Shown here piece after piece: positions 16,375 to 25,815 of a stretch of 64,000 nt of DNA. The notes below the pieces were generated by a model. The model had not been told where the DNA came from. It did not search any database and was given only the letters and a program-made list of their open reading frames with translations. Position numbers and translations under genes: made by a program. The stretch comes from JBHGBM01 sp041946965 (GTDB lineage Bacteria; Acidobacteriota; Terriglobia; Bryobacterales; Bryobacteraceae). The DNA is taken from positions 1-64,000 of the forward strand of contig JBHGBM010000011.1 of NCBI GenBank assembly GCA_041946965.1, given 5' to 3'. Each line of letters begins with the position of its first letter. The first letter of the stretch is position 1.

Positions 16375-17062
16375 CGCGCTCGGCGGACGCGAGATCGTGC
16401 TGGCCGGCGGCGCGGGCGGCATCGGATCGGCCGTCGCCGAAGCGCTGGCCGCCGAAGGCGCGCGGGTGATCCTCAGTTACCGGTCGAAGCCGCGGCCCGG
16501 CGCCATTCAGGCGGATATTACCCAGGCCGCGGACCGCCGGCGGTTGCTGGACGCCGCCCCGCAACTCTATGGGCTGGTGGTGCTGGCGGGCGAGCCGGCG
16601 CGCGTGCGCGACGCTTCCGAGCTCGAAGAGGCCATGCGGCGCTCCAGCGAGGTAAACTACGCCGGCCCCATCCTGCTGGCCCGTGAAGCCGCCGAACGCA
16701 TGCGCGCAGCCGGAACCGAGGGAGCCATCGTGCTGGTGGGGACCATGCAGGCCGTCGCGCTCGTTCCCGGCTCCACGGCCTACGCGGGAGCCAAAGCCGC
16801 GCTGGCGCACGCGGCGCGCATCCTGGCGCGCGAATGCCGCGGCGCCAACATTCGCGTGAACGTGGTGCACCCCGGCGTCATCGAGGCGGGGATGGCGCTC
16901 GCCAGCATCGCCGCGGGCAAGTACGAACGTTACCGCGGGGAAGGCGTCATCCGCCGCTTCGGCCGCGCCGAAGACGTGGCCCGCGCCATACGGTTCCTGC
17001 TCGAACCGGACAATTACGTCACCGGCCAGGAACTCTCGGTGGACGGCGGAATCACCCTGTAA
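16334..17062 (+). CDS. Short-chain dehydrogenase/reductase with Thr for the catalytic Ser
   Basis: 242 residues, FabG-like. Rossmann motif GGAGGIGSA at about residue 24, NYAG-type segment VNYAGPILLAR, catalytic YAGAK, and C-terminal YVTGQELSVDGG. The residue 13 positions before the catalytic Tyr, normally Ser, is Thr here (VGTMQAV), so activity could be altered. The ATG at 16334 overlaps the ligase gene by 41 bases; a TTG at 16367 with GAGG six bases upstream would give a more typical N-terminus. Substrate unknown; a surface-sugar role is possible from its neighbour. Confidence 0.75.
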   Translation: MTRAGTRPRPPLPDALGGREIVLAGGAGGIGSAVAEALAAEGARVILSYRSKPRPGAIQADITQAADRRRLLDAAPQLYGLVVLAGEPARVRDASELEEAMRRSSEVNYAGPILLAREAAERMRAAGTEGAIVLVGTMQAVALVPGSTAYAGAKAALAHAARILARECRGANIRVNVVHPGVIEAGMALASIAAGKYERYRGEGVIRRFGRAEDVARAIRFLLEPDNYVTGQELSVDGGITL

Positions 17063-17081
17063 GGAACGTCCCCCGCGAGAG

Positions 17082-19532
17082 CTACTTCCTGAGCCGCGGC
17101 ATCATCGCGGCGCCGGCCATGCGCAGCATGCCGGCCGGGCTGATGCCGAACGGCAGGCCGCTGCCCGCCATGGCGATGCGGTCGTTCTCGCCGTACAGGG
17201 TGATCAGCGTGGGCCCCGCCAGTTGCGCCGAGAGGCTTTCAAGCTGCTGGCGCTGGCCCGGCGTGGCGCGGCTGAAGGCGTCAAACAGCGGCGCGAGCGC
17301 CGTGCCGGCATTCTGGTAGACCATGCCGGAAAAGTCCGTGTAACCGTCGCGCGGCAGCATGGAGGCGAACTTCGCCGAACGCGCCAGACCCGTGCCTGTG
17401 GCGCGGTACTGCAAGGCGCGCTCCAGCAGCGCCCGGCTGGGCGCCGCGACCAGGTATCCGTTCGAGAAGGTGTACCACGCCTCGCCGTACGGAGCGAAGT
17501 CCGGCATTTCGATGCGGCGCCACACCTGGCCCGCCGCGGTCTCCTGGGTGAGCCGCACGGGTGGCTTGCCGGCAGTGGAGGCGTGCCGGTTGTAGGCTTC
17601 CGCCACGCGCCCGATGGCGTACTCGAGCCGCGCGGGGTCGTTCACTTCCACCACGAGTTTCCAGGAGGGCACCGGCAGCGCCGGGCCGTCGAGCGCCATG
17701 GCGATCTCGCCGCCGAGCGGCCCGAAGATGTCGTTCACCGGGTCGAGGCCGAGTTCGTTGTGCGTGTCCCGGCTGCCCGCTAGTTCCTGGAACATCGCCG
17801 CCGGACTCTTCACCAGGAATGCAGAAGCGAAGGCCGCGTCGGGCCCGATGTAGTCCAGCGCCGCGATCGGGGCCGGTTTGGCGAGCCACGCCGCTATGCC
17901 CGTGCGCGGGCCCGAGAATCCCAGCACGGCGTGCGTCTCGTTGCGCGCGCCGGTTTCCTTGTGATCCGCCACCACGTACTTCAGGTTGGCGAACCCCGGA
18001 GGCTCATGGCGATGACTGGAGGGCGGTCTCAAACCGGTCATGGTCTCCAGGTCCGCGGCGAACACCAGGCCCGCGCCGTTGGCGTAGAGTTGCTGCACGC
18101 GCCGCCCCAGACCGGTGGAAGCGAAGCCGCCCGAGGATTGCGCCACCGCGGCGAGCGCGGCTGCGTCCGGCGAAAAGGCGGCCAGGTCCGAACGCAGGTA
18201 CACCAGCAGGCCGCGGCCCGGCGCGGCGGTCGAGGGGTCCTCGACCACGCGGAAATGCTCGCGGCCGCCGCCCAACTTCTGGACCTCATGCTCGAGGTAT
18301 TCGCGGAACCCAGGGCGCTTCACGTCGGCGAGAAACACGGGGGCGCCTTTCCTGCCCTGGCGCGCGGTCAAGGCGATCACCACTTCGTCGCCGATATACT
18401 CGCCGAGGTCGCGCAGCCGTTCGATCGCGGCGCGCGCGCCGCGCTCCTCCCACCACTGGCGCAGCACGGGACTTTCCTGCGCGCGCTGCTGTATGATCTG
18501 CTCGGCTTCGGCGAAGGAGCGGGCGAGGTTGGGGATCGCGATGTAGAGGACCGTATCGGCGGGCAACAGGCCCATGAGCCGGCTGCCGTAACGGAGGTCG
18601 GGCAGCCGCACCTGCTCCAGGTTCTTCCCCAGCGCGGAGAATTCGCGCAGCAGGGCGAGGTGCTGCTCGACGTTGCGGCTCCAGGCGATCTCGTCCGGCA
18701 CCGGAACTCGGGTCAGGCTGGGGTCGCTCACGTACTGCTCTCCAGGTTTCAGGCTCTCCTCCTGGCTGCCCTGCTGCACGCGCACGGAGCCCTCAATCAC
18801 CGACACCCGCGAGCCTTTGGCGCCGCTGTTCACGCTGAATACCGTCCCGGTGACCGCCACGCGGCAATCGCGCGTGGCCACATAAAGATGGCCGGCGCGC
18901 CTTTTCGCCGCCTGCACGATAATACTGCCTCGCCCCAGGTGCACAGTCAAATCGCGGCCGCCGCCGGTGACGTAAAACGCCGAGCGCTCGCGCATTTCCA
19001 CCTGCGAGCCGTCGCCCAGCCGGACCACCGCGCCGGAATCGCCGGCGGTGCGGATCTCGCTCGCGCCGGGGATCTCCGCACCAGTGGTTACGCGCTGCAA
19101 GGCGCCGCCGGAAACCTGGTACACCGTACCGTTGGCCGACTGAAGGACGGAAGGTCCCCCGGTGACCAGATACGGCCACGCGCTCCACAGTCCCACCCCC
19201 ACCACCAGCGCGGCCGCGGCCGCCATGGCCCAGCGCAGCCACGGATGGAAGCGCCGCGCGGGCATTTCCGCCGCTTTCGGGCGGGCTTCGTACAGCTTGC
19301 GGCAGGCCACGCACTCGTTGAGGTGATCCCGCACCAGCAGGGCGCGCGCTTCGGCCAGCCGCCCGGCCTTGAAGTCCGCGAACAGGGCGCGGAAGTCCTC
19401 ACAACCGCACAGCGTGGCGTGCTGTATGCGGTTCCACACCCGGCCGGCCGCGGCTTCCACCGCCGCCGGATCCACTTCTTCATTGCGGATGGCTTCGATT
19501 GCGCGATCCAGTTCGTTCGATTCGGGGTTCAT
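17082..19532 (-). CDS. FecR-domain anti-sigma factor with large extracytoplasmic domain
   Basis: 816 residues. The N-terminus carries a zinc anti-sigma motif (H70, C74, C77 with C42/C44), a membrane helix at about 95-115, a FecR domain (about 130-290, with AVTGTVFSVNSG and VIEGSVRVQQG), and a long C-terminal half with DTVLYIAIPN, resembling DUF3352-like proteins. The start at 19532 overlaps the ECF sigma gene stop by four bases (ATGA), so translation is coupled. This arrangement suggests the protein binds and holds the sigma factor in the cytoplasm and senses a signal outside. The long frame beyond the ATG to 19589 is not used. Confidence 0.75.
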   Translation of the reverse strand: MNPESNELDRAIEAIRNEEVDPAAVEAAAGRVWNRIQHATLCGCEDFRALFADFKAGRLAEARALLVRDHLNECVACRKLYEARPKAAEMPARRFHPWLRWAMAAAAALVVGVGLWSAWPYLVTGGPSVLQSANGTVYQVSGGALQRVTTGAEIPGASEIRTAGDSGAVVRLGDGSQVEMRERSAFYVTGGGRDLTVHLGRGSIIVQAAKRRAGHLYVATRDCRVAVTGTVFSVNSGAKGSRVSVIEGSVRVQQGSQEESLKPGEQYVSDPSLTRVPVPDEIAWSRNVEQHLALLREFSALGKNLEQVRLPDLRYGSRLMGLLPADTVLYIAIPNLARSFAEAEQIIQQRAQESPVLRQWWEERGARAAIERLRDLGEYIGDEVVIALTARQGRKGAPVFLADVKRPGFREYLEHEVQKLGGGREHFRVVEDPSTAAPGRGLLVYLRSDLAAFSPDAAALAAVAQSSGGFASTGLGRRVQQLYANGAGLVFAADLETMTGLRPPSSHRHEPPGFANLKYVVADHKETGARNETHAVLGFSGPRTGIAAWLAKPAPIAALDYIGPDAAFASAFLVKSPAAMFQELAGSRDTHNELGLDPVNDIFGPLGGEIAMALDGPALPVPSWKLVVEVNDPARLEYAIGRVAEAYNRHASTAGKPPVRLTQETAAGQVWRRIEMPDFAPYGEAWYTFSNGYLVAAPSRALLERALQYRATGTGLARSAKFASMLPRDGYTDFSGMVYQNAGTALAPLFDAFSRATPGQRQQLESLSAQLAGPTLITLYGENDRIAMAGSGLPFGISPAGMLRMAGAAMMPRLRK

Positions 19533-20101
19533 CGGCTTCCTCCACTCAGCGCCTGGTATTCTCTGTAAACCCGGTCGCGCGCGCGGCACAGAGTTACGGC
19601 CACCGTGGATTCGGTGGTCCCCATGGCGCTGGCGATCTCGGGATTGGAAAGTCCTTCGTAGAAGCGCATGGCGAACATCTCGGCCGCGCGCGGGCTCAGC
19701 CGGGCCACCGTCTTGCGCAGCCAGGCGCGAATCTCGCCGGCGGCAAGCGCCCGGTCCGGGGCTTCGGAAGACTGCGGCAGCACCGGCTCCAGATCTTCGA
19801 GCGGCACCTGCGCAGCCGATTGGCGGGAGCGCAACAGGTCCAGCGCGGCGTTGACCGCGGCCCGGCGCAGGTAAGCGTCCGGGCGTTCCACCGCGTCGGC
19901 CTCGGGCGGCCTGCGCAGCATGCGGAGAAACACGGTTTGCAGCACGTCTTCGGCATCCCCGGCGTTGCCGGTCACCCGGTAGGCGGCCCGGAACACCAGC
20001 GCGTGGTGGTCCTGATACATCCTTTCGATCTCCGCGGCGCTCACCGCCGCTGCCGCCGTTGCGCTGCCCAGATTGTCAGCCCTCCGTGGCCCTTCGTTCA
20101 T
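19529..20101 (-). CDS. ECF-subfamily RNA polymerase sigma factor
   Basis: 190 residues. Region 2: YRVTGNAGDAEDVLQTVFLRML (residues about 41-62), region 4: LSPRAAEMFAMRFYEGLSNPEIASAMG followed by TVAVTLCRARDRV. Recruits RNA polymerase to an extracytoplasmic-stress regulon when released from its anti-sigma partner, the next gene. Its own target promoter sequence cannot be told; none of the recognised promoters here differs from the housekeeping type. The start ATG is supported by the region 1-like leader but no good ribosome site was seen. Confidence 0.88.
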   Translation of the reverse strand: MNEGPRRADNLGSATAAAAVSAAEIERMYQDHHALVFRAAYRVTGNAGDAEDVLQTVFLRMLRRPPEADAVERPDAYLRRAAVNAALDLLRSRQSAAQVPLEDLEPVLPQSSEAPDRALAAGEIRAWLRKTVARLSPRAAEMFAMRFYEGLSNPEIASAMGTTESTVAVTLCRARDRVYREYQALSGGSR

Positions 20102-20200
20102 GATGACGGCCCCCCAAACCGTTTCTTAACACTCTAGGGCAAACGCAGCCGGGGCGGCGCAAGTTCCCGCTTGCGGGCGGTTATACTCGGGTGTCTACCT

Positions 20201-22279
20201 ATGAGACCCTTCCTTGCCGCCGCCCTGCTGGTGTGCTGCGCCTGGGCCAAAGCGCCCATCACGCACGAAGATGTCTGGCTGATGAAACGGGTGGGGGCAC
20301 CGGCCCCCAGCCCGGACGGTAAATGGGTGGTCTTTCCCGTCGCCGAACCGGCTTACGACGCTGCCCGGGAGTCTTCCGACCTGTGGATTGTGCCGGCGGA
20401 TGGCAGCGCCATGCCGCGGCAACTCACCCGTACCAAGGCCCCGGAAGGCGGCGCGGCGTGGAGCCCGGACAGCCGGCGGTTGGCTTTTTCCACCAAGCGG
20501 GAAGGCGATGAGGCGGAGCAGATCTACGTCCTCGACCTGGCGGCGGGCGGCGAGGCGGCGCGGCTGACGAGCCTTTCTACCGGCGCCTCCTCCCCGCGCT
20601 GGAGCCCGGACGGCCGCACCATCGCCTTTACCAGCATGGTCTTTCCCGGGGCTGGCGACGACGCGGCGAACCGGAAGATCGCCGAAGAGCGCAAGGGCCG
20701 CAGGTATCGGGCCCGCGTTTACGAATTCTTTCCCGTGCGCCACTGGGACCACTGGCGGGATGACCGGCAGGTCCACCTGTTCGTGCAACCGGTGGCGGGC
20801 GGGCCCGCGCGCGACCTGCTGGCAGGGAGCAGACTGGTGAGCGGTCCAGGCTTCTCCGGAGCGGCCACGCTCTCCAGTGAGGAGTTGCAGCACGCCTGGG
20901 CGGCGGACGGACGGTCCCTGGTGTTCGTGGCCACCACGGCCAGACACCAGGCGGCCTACGCCTCGGTAAACACCGACCTCTACCAGGTTGCCGCCGAGGG
21001 CGGCGAGTCGCGCCGGCTGACGCCGGAGGGGGCAAGCTGGTCGAAACCGGCATTCGACGGCGGCGCACTGTACTGCCTGCGCGAGCAGGACGGCAACAAA
21101 CCTTATCACCTGCAAAAACTGGCGCGTATGAAGTGGCCTCCCGCCGGGCAGCCGGAACTGGTGGCGCCAAAGTTCGACCGCTCTGTAAACTCCTTCGCGT
21201 TCGCCGGCGGCAGGATCTATGTGCTGGCCGAGGATGCAGGCCTGGAACGGCTCTATACCGCGGACGGACGGCCGGCGTTCGAGATGAAGGCGGGAGCCTA
21301 TACCAACCTCGCCGCGGCGGCGGGCGCGCTGTTTGCCAATTGGGAGAGCGCGGTGAACCCCGGCGAGGCGGTGCGCATCGAACCCGCGGCGGGCAGCCAT
21401 CGGGCGCTCTCCCAATTCAACGTGGAGCGAGCGGCGGCAATCGACTGGCAGCCGCTCAGGCACTTCTGGCACACCAGCGCACGGGGCAAGCGCATCCACA
21501 GCATGATCGCGCTGCCGCCGGCTTTCGACCCGGAGAGGAAGTATCCTCTGCTGGTGCTGATGCACGGCGGACCCCATAGCATGTGGCGCGACCAGTTCTT
21601 CACCCGCTGGAACTATCACCTGCTGGCGAGGCCGGGTTACGTGGTGCTGCTGACCAATTACACGGGTTCCACGGGTTTCGGCGAGAAATTCGCGCAGGAG
21701 ATCCAGTTCGACCCGTTCGCGGGTCCGGCCTCGGAGATCAACGAGGCCGCCGATGAGGCCATCCGGCGTTTCTCTTTTATCGACGGTGAGCGGCAGGCCG
21801 CTGCGGGCGCGAGCTACGGCGGACATCTCGCCAACTGGATGCAGGCCACCACGACGCGGTACAAGTGCCTGGCGAGCCACGCGGGCCTGATCAACCTGGA
21901 ATCGCAGTGGGGCACCAGCGACGAGATCTACCACCGCGAGGTGAACGCCGGAGGCCCGGTGTGGGAGCAGGGCAAGGTGTGGCGCGAACAGAACCCCATC
22001 CGCTTCGCCGCCAGGTTCCGCACCCCGATCCTGCTCACGGTAGGCGAGCGCGATTACCGCGTGCCGCTCAACCAGACGCTCGAAAACTGGTCCGTGTTGC
22101 AGCGCCTGCGGATTCCCAGCCGCCTGATCGTCTTCGAGGAGGCCAACCACTGGATCTCGAAAGGCGAGGATAGCCGCTTCTTCTACAGCGCGCTCCAGGA
22201 GTGGCTCGGGAAGTACCTGGGCCCGGGCGCCCTCACAACGTCACCACCGGGCCCTCCCCGCGCGAAAGCTCCGCGATGA
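20201..22279 (+). CDS. S9-family serine peptidase (dipeptidyl/acylaminoacyl type)
   Basis: 692 residues with a signal peptide (MRPFLAAALLVCCAWAKA). Residues 20-430 are a beta-propeller with WSPDGR-type repeats (WSPDSRRLAF, WSPDGRTIAF). The C-terminal alpha/beta hydrolase has GASYGGH with Ser538, Asp618 (GERDYRVP) and His650 (NHWIS). It likely cleaves dipeptides or peptides in the periplasm. The ATG at 20201 follows a TATACT box at 20182. The last 47 bases overlap the convergent ABC permease gene. Confidence 0.85.
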   Translation: MRPFLAAALLVCCAWAKAPITHEDVWLMKRVGAPAPSPDGKWVVFPVAEPAYDAARESSDLWIVPADGSAMPRQLTRTKAPEGGAAWSPDSRRLAFSTKREGDEAEQIYVLDLAAGGEAARLTSLSTGASSPRWSPDGRTIAFTSMVFPGAGDDAANRKIAEERKGRRYRARVYEFFPVRHWDHWRDDRQVHLFVQPVAGGPARDLLAGSRLVSGPGFSGAATLSSEELQHAWAADGRSLVFVATTARHQAAYASVNTDLYQVAAEGGESRRLTPEGASWSKPAFDGGALYCLREQDGNKPYHLQKLARMKWPPAGQPELVAPKFDRSVNSFAFAGGRIYVLAEDAGLERLYTADGRPAFEMKAGAYTNLAAAAGALFANWESAVNPGEAVRIEPAAGSHRALSQFNVERAAAIDWQPLRHFWHTSARGKRIHSMIALPPAFDPERKYPLLVLMHGGPHSMWRDQFFTRWNYHLLARPGYVVLLTNYTGSTGFGEKFAQEIQFDPFAGPASEINEAADEAIRRFSFIDGERQAAAGASYGGHLANWMQATTTRYKCLASHAGLINLESQWGTSDEIYHREVNAGGPVWEQGKVWREQNPIRFAARFRTPILLTVGERDYRVPLNQTLENWSVLQRLRIPSRLIVFEEANHWISKGEDSRFFYSALQEWLGKYLGPGALTTSPPGPPRAKAPR

Positions 22280-23840
22280 TCGCCTCCCGCCGCTTGAGCG
22301 CCGCGCTCACGGCCGACTCCATGCCCACCCAGTAGAATGCCGCGCCAAGCGCAGCGGCGAAGGACAGCACGGCCCAGAAAGCCGCTTCACTGGCAAACGC
22401 ATAGCGCGCCAGGTACGCCAGCACGACCGGCAGCAGGGTGATGGGGAACAACAGGAACACCAGTCCCTGCACGCGGCTCGAGGAGCCGCCCTGCGCTACG
22501 CGCTCGGGTGTCATGGCGCGCGGGAAATGCACCGAGGCGAGGTTGCCGAGCGAAAGCATGTAGAGCGCGCAGATGGGCGTCACCGTGAAGGCCTCGAAGA
22601 TCCTTTGCGGCGGAATCCTGACGCGCAGAGCGAGCGTCGCGGCGGTCACCGCGGCCACTTCGATCAGGATGTAGAGAGCCGCGGCCAGGTTCTTCCCCGC
22701 CAGGGCCTTCCAAATCGAGACCGGCGAGGCGAAATAGAACTGCGCCGCTGAGCGGTCAAAGCCGAAGCTGTTCCAATAGGAGACCTGTCCGAGCAGCATG
22801 AGCGCGTAAATGCTGACCACCACCAGGAAATTCTCGGCCACCACGCGGTCCGGGTCGTGGCCGCCGCCCAGCGCCAGCGGCAGCCAGATCACCAGGCCGA
22901 AGGTGAAACCCATGATGAACACGGTGCGAAAGCGCGGCGTGCGGGCGAGCGCGCGGAGTTCCTTTTCCACCAGCGCGGCGAGCGGGTCGGGGAGGACCAA
23001 GCCGGGCAGGCGGAAGAAGCGCTCTGCCCAGGAGCTCTGCCGTTCGGCGCGCACGGTGGCCTGCGCGGCCTGCGCGTCGAAGCGCAGGGTGCGCTCGAAC
23101 TGCCGCCGGCTGAAGAGGGCGGCCAGCAGGCACCAACCGGCCAGCGCCAGCCCCACGCCCTGGCCCAGTTGCGCCTGGGCCGCCGCGCTCCAGGGCATCA
23201 ACGCCGGGCCCGTATGTGCCAGCCACGGTTCCACCTGGCTCCAGCGCACGCCCATGGAGTACAGCAGCCGCGGCGAAGCCAGCGCGACCAGCAGCAGCAA
23301 CACCGCAATCTCACGCACGCGGCGGCGCGCCAGCACGCGTTCCAACGCGCTGCGCAGCCCGGCGGCCAGCAGCAGGTTGAAAACGATGAACAGCAGCACG
23401 GGCACGATCAGGCGTGGCAGGGCCCGCCAGCCGCCAAGCACCGGGTTGGCCGCCAGCCCCGCCGTGCCGCCCGCCAGCACCAGGATGATCTCGCCTCCGG
23501 AGGAAATCCGCAGCGCGACCTCCGCCAGAAACAGCTTTCCGTGGGGCACGGGATAGACCAGCAGCTTGCGCAGGTCGAGGCTTGCCCCTAAGCCCGCGGA
23601 GAGCATCGGCGCGAGCTGCCAGTAGAGGAGGGCCAACAGGTAGCCGAGCGGAAGATAGCGGCCGATCAGCGGGAGCATATCGCCCGAAGAGGTAGACTCG
23701 TAAGCGGCCTGCGCCAGCGTGGCCCAGAAGCCGTACCAGATGATGGCCACCGCGAGCGAGAAGACCATGCCGCGCCGGCCCGCGCCGGGGCGCAGGAGGC
23801 GCATGCTGAGGGTCTGCGCGCGAACAATGGCGCGAATCAC
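22233..23840 (-). CDS. ABC transporter permease
   Basis: 535 residues, many membrane helices, with no signal peptide. Its first hydrophobic block comes after a short basic start; an amphipathic cytosolic domain about residues 270-330 separates two helical halves. GTG at 23840 is chosen as start because it overlaps the stop of the ATPase gene by four bases (GTGA), so translation is coupled. Together with the ATPase it should form an ABC exporter; the cargo is unknown. ABC-2-like topology is inferred. Confidence 0.8.
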   Translation of the reverse strand: MIRAIVRAQTLSMRLLRPGAGRRGMVFSLAVAIIWYGFWATLAQAAYESTSSGDMLPLIGRYLPLGYLLALLYWQLAPMLSAGLGASLDLRKLLVYPVPHGKLFLAEVALRISSGGEIILVLAGGTAGLAANPVLGGWRALPRLIVPVLLFIVFNLLLAAGLRSALERVLARRRVREIAVLLLLVALASPRLLYSMGVRWSQVEPWLAHTGPALMPWSAAAQAQLGQGVGLALAGWCLLAALFSRRQFERTLRFDAQAAQATVRAERQSSWAERFFRLPGLVLPDPLAALVEKELRALARTPRFRTVFIMGFTFGLVIWLPLALGGGHDPDRVVAENFLVVVSIYALMLLGQVSYWNSFGFDRSAAQFYFASPVSIWKALAGKNLAAALYILIEVAAVTAATLALRVRIPPQRIFEAFTVTPICALYMLSLGNLASVHFPRAMTPERVAQGGSSSRVQGLVFLLFPITLLPVVLAYLARYAFASEAAFWAVLSFAAALGAAFYWVGMESAVSAALKRREAIIAELSRGEGPVVTL

Positions 23841-24592
23841 AACCACTCCAGGCGTTCGAACCCGCGCTCGGCTCCCACCACCCGCACGAACACGTCCTCC
23901 AGCGTCTCCGCGCCCGCGCGCAACTCGCTCAAGGATCCTTCGGTCACGAGCCGCCCCTGGTTGATGATGGCCACGCGATCGCACAGACGCTCCACCACTT
24001 CGAGTACGTGCGAGGTGAGGAAGATGGTGGCGCCGCGCCGGACCTGGTCGAGCAGGATGTCCTTCATGAGGCGCGCGCCCACGGCGTCGACGCCTTCGAA
24101 CGGCTCATCCATCAGGAACAGGTCCGGATGGTGAATCAGCGCGCCGGCCATGGCCAGGCGCTTACGCATGCCTCTGGAGTATTCCGCGATGAGCTTGCGG
24201 TTGGCGCCCAGCTCGAACACCTCCAGCAGATCGCGGCCCCGTTCCTGCGCCACCGCTCGCGGCAGCCCGTACATGCGGCCGGCGAACTCCAGGAATTCGG
24301 CGCCCGTGAGGCGGTCGAACAGAAGCGACTCCTCCGGCACCAGCCCAATGCGCCGCTTGATTTCCAGTTCCTTGCCCGGCATGGGCATGCCGAGGACTTC
24401 GATGGCGCCTGAGGTGGGCGGAGCCAGCCCGGTGAGCATGCGTATGGTGGTGGACTTGCCCGCGCCGTTGGGGCCCAGAAACCCGAAGAAGCTGCCGCGA
24501 GGCACGGTCAGGTTCAGCCCATCCACCGCGGCTTTGTCGCCGTAGAGCTTGCGCACGTCGCGAACCACGATGGCCGGCGAGGCGTCGGTCAT
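23837..24592 (-). CDS. ABC transporter ATP-binding protein
   Basis: 251 residues. Walker A GPNGAGKST at residues 40-48, signature region YSRGMRKRLAMAGAL, Walker B LFLMDEP followed by FEGVD, and H-loop TSHVLEVV. The signature resembles the drug/polysaccharide-export (ABC-2) class. The start ATG at 24592 has GGGAG five bases upstream. The permease starts four bases inside its stop. It is divergent from the aldose-epimerase-like gene 34 bases away. Confidence 0.88.
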   Translation of the reverse strand: MTDASPAIVVRDVRKLYGDKAAVDGLNLTVPRGSFFGFLGPNGAGKSTTIRMLTGLAPPTSGAIEVLGMPMPGKELEIKRRIGLVPEESLLFDRLTGAEFLEFAGRMYGLPRAVAQERGRDLLEVFELGANRKLIAEYSRGMRKRLAMAGALIHHPDLFLMDEPFEGVDAVGARLMKDILLDQVRRGATIFLTSHVLEVVERLCDRVAIINQGRLVTEGSLSELRAGAETLEDVFVRVVGAERGFERLEWL

Positions 24593-24626
24593 GATAACTC
24601 CCATCCTACAGTGGTACGCTTGCGTT

Positions 24627-25778
24627 GTGTTACGAACTGCGTGCATTCTGCTGGCGGCCGCCGCGGCTCTCGGTCAGGCGCCGCTGAAAAAGGTTGAGTT
24701 CGAGGGCCAGCCCGCGCTCCTGATGGAGAACGGCACCCTGGCCCTTACGGTGATGCCGCGCGGCGCTTCCCTCGCCTCCGTGGTCCTGCCGCCCGACCCG
24801 GAGAAGATCAACCCCTTGTGGAATCCCGCCCGCATGGCGCGGGAGCTTGGCCAGAAGCGCGCCCCCGGCGGGGCCACGGGCCACTTCGTGTGCGTGGACG
24901 GCTTCGGCCCGGTCTCGCCGGAAGAGCGCGCCGCCGGCCTTCCCGGACACGGCGAGGCGCACCTTCTGGAGATGGCCGTGAAGGTCTCGAAGAAGGACGG
25001 CAGGATCTCGACGGTTTCGCTGGCGGCGGAGCTGCCCATCACCCGCGAACGCTTCACCCGCACCATTCGCATGGTGGACGGCGAGAACGTGGTGTACGTG
25101 GAAAGCGAATTGGAAAGCCTGGTGGGTTTCGACCGCCCGGTCTGCTGGGCGGAGCACGCCACCATCGGCTCGCCGTTCCTGGAACCCGCCGAGACCGCGG
25201 TGGACATGCCGGCGCGCCGCGCCCGCACGCGCCCGTACCAGCCGCGCTCCGGCACGCTGCCGCGCCGCCTGGCCCCGGACAAGGATTTCACCTGGCCCAT
25301 GGCGCCCGCGGTGAAGGGCGGCAAGATCGATCTTCGCGCGGCGCCGCTCAAGACCAACTCCATCGATCACACCACCTGCCTGATCGATCCCGCGCGCAAA
25401 CTGGCGTGGGTCACGGCGCTGCATCCCCGCCGCCGGCTGGTGCTCGGCTACGTGTGGAAGCGTGAGGAATATCCCTGGCTGCAAAGCTGGGAAAACTACC
25501 CGCCCACGGGCAAACTCGCCCGCGGAATCGAATTCAGCACGCAGCCGTTCGACGTGCCCCGCCGCGAAGTGATTCAACTGAACGCCATGTTCGGGGCGCC
25601 GGTTTACCGCTGGCTGCCGGCGAAGTCGCGCATCGGCACGCGATTTCTCCTGTTTTATGCTCCCGCGCCGGAGGGCATGCGCCGCGTGGACGAGGTGCGG
25701 CTGGAAAACGGACGGCTGCTGATCGAAGACCGGCGTGCGAAAAAACAGATCGAGCTGCCGGCGTCGCTTCCCTTGTAA
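24627..25778 (+). CDS. Exported aldose-epimerase-like protein (paralogue of 8421-9488)
   Basis: 383 residues from GTG at 24627, giving a signal peptide (LRTACILLAAAAALGQ). The rest follows the galactose-mutarotase-fold pattern and is clearly related to the cytoplasmic gene at 8.4 kb: GSPFLEPAE against GPPFLERGA, FGYVW/GYVWKR, and RWIPAKSR/RWLPAKSR. It probably binds or modifies a sugar in the periplasm. The C-terminus has a short basic extension. No catalytic residues are assigned. Confidence 0.7.
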   Translation: MLRTACILLAAAAALGQAPLKKVEFEGQPALLMENGTLALTVMPRGASLASVVLPPDPEKINPLWNPARMARELGQKRAPGGATGHFVCVDGFGPVSPEERAAGLPGHGEAHLLEMAVKVSKKDGRISTVSLAAELPITRERFTRTIRMVDGENVVYVESELESLVGFDRPVCWAEHATIGSPFLEPAETAVDMPARRARTRPYQPRSGTLPRRLAPDKDFTWPMAPAVKGGKIDLRAAPLKTNSIDHTTCLIDPARKLAWVTALHPRRRLVLGYVWKREEYPWLQSWENYPPTGKLARGIEFSTQPFDVPRREVIQLNAMFGAPVYRWLPAKSRIGTRFLLFYAPAPEGMRRVDEVRLENGRLLIEDRRAKKQIELPASLPL

Positions 25779-25815
25779 GCGGTTTGGGCCTATAATTCGG
25801 CCGGGGGAGGTGGAT

